Below are positions 24,356 to 29,101 of a stretch of DNA of 29,101 bases, one piece after another; position 1 is the stretch's first letter; each line of letters starts with the position of its first letter. The notes beneath the pieces are model-generated. The model ran no database searches. It was given only the letters and a program-made list of their open reading frames with translations, and was not told the origin of the DNA. Location: the NCBI RefSeq assembly GCF_040605455.1, contig NZ_JBEXCV010000116.1, positions 1-29,101 on the forward strand, written 5' to 3'. This DNA is from Embleya sp040605455. GTDB taxonomy: Bacteria; Actinomycetota; Actinomycetes; Streptomycetales; Streptomycetaceae. The translations under genes and the position numbers were made by a program.

Positions 24356-25540
24356 ATGACCGAATACGTCCGAGTGTCCGAACAACTGGCGCTGCCACGC
24401 GGTCCGGTCGATCCGATCATGGCCTACGCCCGGCGGCTCGACACGTATCCGGTACACGTGTGCCTCGACGAGGCCACCGCGCTCGCGCGGCTGTGCACCG
24501 AGATCGACGGTCGGCGGGTCGCCCTGATCACGGACGACACCGTGTACCGGCTGCACGCGCGCCGGCTCGCCGAACGACTGACCGCGTCCGGACTGAACGT
24601 GGTCCACACGTCGTTCCCGGCCGGCGAGGCGAGCAAGAGTCTGCGCACCGCGAGCGCCCTGCTGGACTGGCTGGCCGGCACCGCGCTCGCCCGCCGCGAC
24701 ATCCTGCTCGCGGTCGGCGGCGGCGTGGTGATGGACACGGTCGGCTGGGTGGCCAGCGCGTACATGCGCGGCATCCCGTACATCAACGTGCCCACAACCC
24801 TGCTCGCCCACGTCGACGCCGCGCTCGGCGGCAAGGTGGCCATCGACCATCCGTCCGCGAAGAACCTGATCGGCGCGTTCTATCAGCCCCGGGCGGTGGT
24901 TTCCAACGTCGGGTATCTGAGCACCCAGGACGGTCGCGGATTGCGCGCCGGGCTCGCCGAGGCGATCAAGACCGGGATCATCGCCTCCCCGGAGTTGTTC
25001 GAGCTGATCGAGCGCCGGCATGCGCCCATCCTGGCCGCCGAACCAGTGCCCACCGCCGCCCTCGTGCACGCCTCCAGCGTGCTCAAGTGCCGGTTGATCG
25101 CCCGCGATCCCTATGAGCGCGACCTTCGCCGACCACTGAACTTCGGGCACACCGTCGGCCATGCGGTGGAGACCGCGACCGGCTACGGTCCGGTCCTGCA
25201 CGGCGAGGCGGTCGCGTTCGGGATGGCCTGCGCGGCCCGGATCGCCGAACGACGCGGGCTGCTCGACCCGGCCCTGTGCGCGCGGGTGACCGGGCTGCTC
25301 GACCGGGTGCGATTGCCCACCACGCTGGCCGGATTACCCGCCCGGCTCGACCCGGCGACCACCGTCGAGGCACTGGGTCAGATCCGCAAGATCCGGGACG
25401 GCCGGCTGCGGTTCGTGCTGCCCACCGCGCTCGGCGAGACGGTGATCACCGACGACGTGAGCGACGAGGAGATCCACGCCGCGCTCGTGGTCTCCCCCGC
25501 CGCCGAGGTCTCGTTCGCACGCCCTCGGAGGCACCGATGA
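24356..25540 (+). CDS. Sugar phosphate cyclase (dehydroquinate synthase superfamily)
   Basis: 394 aa; ATG 24356 follows GGGGTG. The fold is that of NAD- and metal-dependent cyclases that close a phosphorylated keto-sugar into a carbocycle. Seen: GGGVVMD (121-127), NVPTTLLAHVDAALGGK (K160), AKNLIGAFYQP (K169), GLAEAIKTG (E202, K205) and RRPLNFGHTVGHAVE (N262, H265, H269), then HGEAVAFGM. The lysines, glutamate and both metal-site histidines are as in dehydroquinate synthase. However, GGGVVMDTVGW replaces the usual GGGVVGDLAGF and resembles the GGGxxMDVVG of 2-epi-5-epi-valiolone synthases, and the NH of the NHP motif is DH here. The substrate is therefore open: DAHP or sedoheptulose 7-phosphate. 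A TTA codon at 25334 (residue 327) suggests bldA-dependent expression. The stop overlaps the kinase start (ATGA). A primary-metabolism aroB is unlikely with these neighbours. Confidence 0.85.
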   Translation: MTEYVRVSEQLALPRGPVDPIMAYARRLDTYPVHVCLDEATALARLCTEIDGRRVALITDDTVYRLHARRLAERLTASGLNVVHTSFPAGEASKSLRTASALLDWLAGTALARRDILLAVGGGVVMDTVGWVASAYMRGIPYINVPTTLLAHVDAALGGKVAIDHPSAKNLIGAFYQPRAVVSNVGYLSTQDGRGLRAGLAEAIKTGIIASPELFELIERRHAPILAAEPVPTAALVHASSVLKCRLIARDPYERDLRRPLNFGHTVGHAVETATGYGPVLHGEAVAFGMACAARIAERRGLLDPALCARVTGLLDRVRLPTTLAGLPARLDPATTVEALGQIRKIRDGRLRFVLPTALGETVITDDVSDEEIHAALVVSPAAEVSFARPRRHR

Positions 25541-26430
25541 CTGAGCTGGATGTGTTCGTGATCGGCGGGGTCGGCGTGGACATCATTGTCCGAGTACCGG
25601 AACTGCCTTTGCCGATAAGCGACTTCAAGGTGCCACCGATCCGGCAGTACGTCGCGCACACCGGCAACGGGGTGGCGCTGGGCTGTCGGGCGCTGGGCCT
25701 GCGCACCCACTTCGCGGCCGTGCTCGGCGCCGACCCGGAAGCGGACTTCGTGCTCGCCCACTACGCCGAACAGGGCCTGTCCTTCGCGCACGTCTCGCAC
25801 CCCAGCGGCACGCCGCGCAGCGTCAACCTGGTCGGCCCGGACGGCGAACGACTCTCGCTGCACGACAGTCGGCTGCCCGCCGACCTGGTCGTCGATCCCG
25901 AGCTGTACCGCCCCGCGCTCGCCCGCACCAGGCACGCGCACGTGTCGATCGGCGGCTGGTCCCGGCCCGCGCTGGCCGACGCGATCGAGTCCGGCGTGTC
26001 CACCTCGACCGACCTGCACGGCTGGGACGGCAAGGATCCCGCCCGGGCGGACTTCGCGTACGGGGCCGACCTGGTGTTCACCTCCACGAACCGGCTCGGC
26101 GACCGGGTCGAGGAGGCCGCGCGGGACGTGCTCGCCCGGGGCCGGGCCAAGGTCGTGGTCGCGATGTCGGGCGGGCGGGGCAGCCACCTGGTGCTGCCGG
26201 ACCAGCCGATGCGGCACGTACCGGCGCTGGCCATGCGGGTCGACGAGGTGGTGGACACCAACGGCGCCGGGGACAGCTACGTCTCCGGCTTCCTGTACGC
26301 CTACCTGGCCGGCCGCGACTGGGCGGGCTGTGCCGCCGCCGGCACCCGGGCGGGCGCGCACGCCGTACGGACGGCGGGCACGCATACATCGTTCATCACG
26401 GCGAAAGAGTTGGACCGTGCGCTCTCCTGA
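25537..26430 (+). CDS. PfkB-family carbohydrate kinase
   Basis: 297 aa, starting in an ATGA overlap with the cyclase stop, so translationally coupled. The N-terminal signature is FVIGGVGVDIIVRVPELPLP with the VAHTGNGVALGCRALGL glycine-rich segment. The C-terminal signature is VVDTNGAGDSYVSGFL, with D246 as expected catalytic base and the G243-A244-G245 anion hole. PfkB enzymes phosphorylate sugars, nucleosides or related polyols with ATP. Coupling to the cyclase makes the cyclic product, or its precursor, the likely substrate (inference). Its 3' end overlaps the 3' end of the convergent nucleotidyltransferase gene by 35 bases. Confidence 0.88.
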   Translation: MTELDVFVIGGVGVDIIVRVPELPLPISDFKVPPIRQYVAHTGNGVALGCRALGLRTHFAAVLGADPEADFVLAHYAEQGLSFAHVSHPSGTPRSVNLVGPDGERLSLHDSRLPADLVVDPELYRPALARTRHAHVSIGGWSRPALADAIESGVSTSTDLHGWDGKDPARADFAYGADLVFTSTNRLGDRVEEAARDVLARGRAKVVVAMSGGRGSHLVLPDQPMRHVPALAMRVDEVVDTNGAGDSYVSGFLYAYLAGRDWAGCAAAGTRAGAHAVRTAGTHTSFITAKELDRALS

Positions 26431-27538
26431 CGGGGTCGGGGGACGCCTCGGGCGGCGGGTCGGCGGGCGCGGCCGACGCGAGGATGCCGGCCGGGGTGAC
26501 GATCGCGTCCCGAACGGTACTTCCGGCGGGAACGGTGGCGCCCGGCAGCAGCACCGAGCGCACTACGGTCGCGCCCGGCTCGATCCGGCAGCCGGGGTGC
26601 ACGACGCTGCGTTCGACCCGCGCTCCCGGCGGTATCTCGGCGCCCAGCAGACTCCCGGCGACGTACCTCGGGAAGCCGTCCCGCAGACCCGCCAGGGTGC
26701 GCGGGAACGCCTCGGCCGCGATCGGGTACGGCCGGTCCGGCAGCCGCAGTTGCTCGGTTCGGTAGCGCTCGACCGTGCCGATGTCGGCCCAGTAGTCACC
26801 CACCTGATACGCCGTCACCCGGCGGCCCCGGGCGATCATCGCGGGCAGCACATCGCGGCTGATGTCGTGCTGCCAGCCGTCCTCGCCGAGCGCGGCCAAC
26901 TCGGCCAGGACCTCGCGCAGCGCGTCGATCCGGAACACGCAGAACGCGGTGAACACCAGGTCCGACGTCGGCCGCGCGGGCTTTTCGACCAGGGCCCGGA
27001 CCCGGAGCTCGGAATCGGTCTCGACCATCCCGAACAGGTGCACGTAGCGACGCTCGATCCGCTGTACGCCGATCGTGCAGTCGGCGTCCGCGGCCCGGTG
27101 TGCGGCGACCATCGGCGCGTAGTCGAACACGTAGACGTGATCCGCGTGTTGCACCAGCAGGTCGCTCGCGCCCGGGGCGAACAGGTACTCCGCGTTGGCG
27201 AGCAGTGCGTCGGCGGTGCCGCGTTCGGTGGGGCGGGCGGGCAGGATCGCCCCGGGGCCGCTCCGGGCCAGGGCATCGTGCGGGCCGAAGTGCAGTCGGG
27301 TGCCCGAGTGTTCGTCCCAGTGCGTGACCAGGTGTCGGACCAGGTCGGACTCCCGGTGCTGGGAGAGCAGGACCAGTTCGGGCAGGCCGGAGCGGATCGC
27401 GTTGGCCACGCTGAAGTCCACCAGCCGACAGGACCCGGCGTACGGCACCAGGGGTTTGCACATGTCGGCGGTGAGCGGGCCCATCCGCTCGCCCAGGCCG
27501 CCCGCGAGCAGGGCACCGCGTACTCCGTCCAGCGTCAC
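26396..27538 (-). CDS. GlgC-like sugar-1-phosphate nucleotidyltransferase
   Basis: 380 aa. The start is GTG 27538, overlapping the upstream TIM-barrel stop as GTGA. The nucleotide-binding motif GALLAGGLGERMGPLTADMC followed by KPLVPYAG opens the protein. After it come the GlgC-like CRLVDFSVANAIRSGLPELV and LLSQHRESDLVRHL. Downstream are RGTADALLANAEYLF, VEKPARP and VGDYWADIGTVERY, all expected for the catalytic domain. The C-terminus (about 300-365) has left-handed beta-helix hexapeptides (ARVERSVVHPGCRIEPGATV). Such enzymes join a sugar 1-phosphate to NTP. ADP-glucose synthesis is the family baseline, but ValB and AcbR of cyclitol pathways are of the same type, and the neighbours favour an NDP-cyclitol or NDP-sugar product. 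Specificity cannot be read off. Confidence 0.85.
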   Translation of the reverse strand: MTLDGVRGALLAGGLGERMGPLTADMCKPLVPYAGSCRLVDFSVANAIRSGLPELVLLSQHRESDLVRHLVTHWDEHSGTRLHFGPHDALARSGPGAILPARPTERGTADALLANAEYLFAPGASDLLVQHADHVYVFDYAPMVAAHRAADADCTIGVQRIERRYVHLFGMVETDSELRVRALVEKPARPTSDLVFTAFCVFRIDALREVLAELAALGEDGWQHDISRDVLPAMIARGRRVTAYQVGDYWADIGTVERYRTEQLRLPDRPYPIAAEAFPRTLAGLRDGFPRYVAGSLLGAEIPPGARVERSVVHPGCRIEPGATVVRSVLLPGATVPAGSTVRDAIVTPAGILASAAPADPPPEASPDPVRRAHGPTLSP

Positions 27539-28713
27539 CAGGTCCGCCCCTGCGCCCGTCCGGCGGGGATCAACGTGCGCAGCAGCGCCAGTGACGTGGC
27601 AATGCCCTGCTCCGTGGGCAGTAGGGCGTCCTCGTGTTCCACGTAGATCACTCCCCGGTAGTCGTCGTCGAGCAGCGCGGCCACGATGGCCGGCCACGGC
27701 AGGTCGCCGGCACCGAGCGCGCGGAAGCGGATCGCCGGGCCGGGCCCATAGCGCGACCAGCCCGCGCCGCGCGGCGGTTCGGCGCCGGACCAGCGCTGGA
27801 GGTCCTTCGCGTGCACGGCCGCGAGCCGCTCGCCCCAGCCGCGCACGGCCGCCACCGGATCGTGCCCGGTCGCGGCGAGGTTGGCCGGGTCGAGGCACAG
27901 GTGAACACCGCTCACCGCCGAGAGCAGTGCTCTCGCGCTCGCCGGGTCGTACGCGACCTGCTTCGGGTGCGGTTCGAACACGACCCGCACGCCCAGTGCG
28001 TCCGCGAGATCCAGGATCGGCCGCGCGGCGAGCGCCCACGCGTCCACGTTGTCCTGCCAACTCACCGCGCTGCCCGACCAGGACAACCAACGCGCCAGAT
28101 CGGGCACCCCCAGCATCAACCGGACCAGCGGCGCGCCCAGACCGGCGGCCAGCCGGACCGTGTCGAGCGCCGCGCGCAGGCCGTGGGCCCGCTTGGCCTC
28201 GGCGGTCCCGACGAGCACCGGGTCGGTGTGCGGCCCATGCGGTCCCAGCACCAACTGGGTGTCCCGGCTGTTGCTCACACAGCCCACCTCGACCCCGGCG
28301 GCCGCGCACTCCTTCCGCACCTTGCGATGCAGCCCGGGATCGGCGAGCCGCCCGCACTCCACCAGCGCGAAGTGGCCGTCCGAGGGCAGGTCCACCACGC
28401 CCACCCCCGCCTCCCGAGCCACCCGCAACGCCCCGCCCAACCCCGCAGGCGCCAGGGCGGCCAGACACAGCCCGAGCCGAATCGGCGCCCGCCCGGCCGC
28501 GCCGGCCGCCGCAGCCTCCGTGACCGCCGCGCCTCCCGTGACCGCCGCGACCTCGGCGACCGCCGTCTCCCGGGCTGCGATCGCAACGCCCGCGTCCGCA
28601 GCCGCGCCACCGCCATACCCGTGCACATTCGGCCGGCCGGCGGCGGACTCCGTCCCGGGCGGTCGGTGTCGCGGGACGCTTCGTGGTCCCCGATCCTTCG
28701 GTTGCCCGGTCAT
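27535..28713 (-). CDS. TIM-barrel sugar phosphate isomerase/epimerase-like protein
   Basis: 392 aa from ATG 28713, with GAGGGGG 8 bases upstream. After about 75-80 low-complexity residues (Gly/Ala-rich, for example AAVTEAAAAGAAGRAP) comes an AP-endonuclease-2/xylose-isomerase-like barrel (IRLGLCLAALAPAGLGGALR onward). The expected metal ligands are present: E in VVFEPHPKQ (about 246), D in HLCLDPANLA (about 273), H in AVHAKDLQRW (about 300) and E in VIYVEHEDALL (about 358). Proteins of this family epimerise or isomerise sugars, inositols and sugar phosphates. Here it could epimerise a cyclitol, the role AcbO plays (by a different fold) in acarbose. It starts 35 bases after the kinase gene stop and overlaps the nucleotidyltransferase start, so the three form one minus-strand operon. 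Confidence 0.8.
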   Translation of the reverse strand: MTGQPKDRGPRSVPRHRPPGTESAAGRPNVHGYGGGAAADAGVAIAARETAVAEVAAVTGGAAVTEAAAAGAAGRAPIRLGLCLAALAPAGLGGALRVAREAGVGVVDLPSDGHFALVECGRLADPGLHRKVRKECAAAGVEVGCVSNSRDTQLVLGPHGPHTDPVLVGTAEAKRAHGLRAALDTVRLAAGLGAPLVRLMLGVPDLARWLSWSGSAVSWQDNVDAWALAARPILDLADALGVRVVFEPHPKQVAYDPASARALLSAVSGVHLCLDPANLAATGHDPVAAVRGWGERLAAVHAKDLQRWSGAEPPRGAGWSRYGPGPAIRFRALGAGDLPWPAIVAALLDDDYRGVIYVEHEDALLPTEQGIATSLALLRTLIPAGRAQGRTW

Positions 28714-28748
28714 CGGCGATCCCCCTCGCTCGGCTGTGCCCCGACACA

Positions 28749-29101
28749 TCAGAGGTTGCGGATATGTGCCCAACTCTCGGGTGGTGAACCCTCGTTCGCG
28801 AGCAAAGCGGCATACACCGCGGCCACCGGATCGGCGATCACGGTCGGCGGTTCGGCCGCCCCGAGCTCGGTGACGATCCGTCGGCTCAACTCGGCGGCGT
28901 ACCGCGGACACCCGCGGAACACGCCGCCGTTGAACACGGCCCGCCACGTCCCGGTCAACCCGGCCGCGTCCCGGGCCGCGCGCACACCCGCGATCAAATC
29001 GTCCAGGCCGCCGCGCACCACCTCGCCCGCCACGGCGTCCCCCGCCTGCCAGGCCGCGCACACCGCGGAGGCGAGCGCGGCCACCGCGGCCTTGGGAAAC
29101 G
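28749..29101 (-). CDS. BadF/N-acetylglucosamine-kinase-like ATPase (partial, 5' end outside window)
   Basis: Only the C-terminal 116 residues are in the window. They read FPKAAVAALASAVCAAWQAG then DAVAGEVVRGGLDDLIAGVR and TWRAVFNGGVFRGCP, ending in a VAAVYAALLANEGS-type helix. The pattern (a GDxxA segment, a long helix, then VxxNGGVF and a closing alanine-rich helix) is that of the actin-like ATPase fold of BadF/BcrAD-type N-acetylglucosamine kinases. These phosphorylate amino sugars or related polyols. It is the first visible gene of the operon with the TIM-barrel and nucleotidyltransferase genes. In C7-cyclitol pathways a second kinase supplies the 1-phosphate for nucleotidyl transfer, and this gene is a candidate for that step. 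Confidence 0.7.
   Translation of the reverse strand, partial: FPKAAVAALASAVCAAWQAGDAVAGEVVRGGLDDLIAGVRAARDAAGLTGTWRAVFNGGVFRGCPRYAAELSRRIVTELGAAEPPTVIADPVAAVYAALLANEGSPPESWAHIRNL

Noticed and set aside
27541..28813. Extension of the nucleotidyltransferase frame upstream of 27538
   Set aside because: It is antisense-free but out of frame with the TIM-barrel gene on the same strand; GTG 27538 in the GTGA overlap directly opens the nucleotide-binding motif.
1..29101. tRNA, rRNA, insertion sequence or attachment site
   Set aside because: I saw no tRNA cloverleaf, rRNA sequence, transposase frame or terminal inverted repeats; small RNAs cannot be excluded by eye.

Overview
The DNA is uniformly GC-rich and codes with strong third-position GC bias. 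It carries a conservon operon, a two-domain geosmin synthase, a very large secreted Rhs protein and rare TTA leucine codons. This points to a filamentous actinomycete of the Streptomyces/Embleya/Yinghuangia type; species cannot be told from sequence reading alone.

Layout. (1) 1-5092: a divergently transcribed XRE-type regulator (cut by the window edge), then a four-gene conservon, cvnABCD: nitrate-sensor-like histidine kinase, roadblock/LC7 protein, DUF742 protein and small GTPase-like protein, all overlapping by a few bases. (2) 5130-7433, minus: germacradienol/geosmin synthase, convergent with the conservon and separated from it by a strong hairpin. (3) 7639-8833: a Rid-family protein, a chimeric frame joining a truncated 6-phosphogluconate/3-hydroxyisobutyrate-dehydrogenase-like Rossmann segment to an EACC1-like module, and a 29-codon remnant resembling the start of a caspase-like effector. 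This looks like the scar of a degraded conflict system. (4) 8899-10290, minus: TerF-like von Willebrand A protein with a long acidic linker containing six 18-bp tandem units. (5) about 10454-11060, minus: a decayed class III aminotransferase. (6) 11224-20016, minus, read right to left: a 2295-aa secreted Rhs/YD-repeat protein with a HINT domain and a lower-GC toxin tip, a repeat protein directly downstream that is a candidate immunity protein, and a YjbQ-family protein. (7) 20325-23561, plus: a secreted DNRLRE/FG-GAP protein divergent from the Rhs gene. (8) 23800-24168: an HxlR-type regulator. (9) 24356-29101: two convergent transcription units encoding a sugar phosphate cyclase, a PfkB-type kinase, a GlgC-like nucleotidyltransferase, a TIM-barrel sugar isomerase/epimerase and a BadF/N-acetylglucosamine-kinase-like kinase (cut by the window edge).

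The most interesting parts are the last cassette and the Rhs locus. The last cassette has the enzyme classes expected for making and NDP-activating a cyclitol (compare the acarbose and validamycin pathways), but its cyclase mixes dehydroquinate-synthase-like and valiolone-synthase-like motifs and carries a TTA codon. The Rhs locus pairs a HINT-linked toxin tip I cannot place firmly with a neighbouring repeat protein. The broken EACC1 locus is a third target. All assignments are by eye from motifs; no database search was run.
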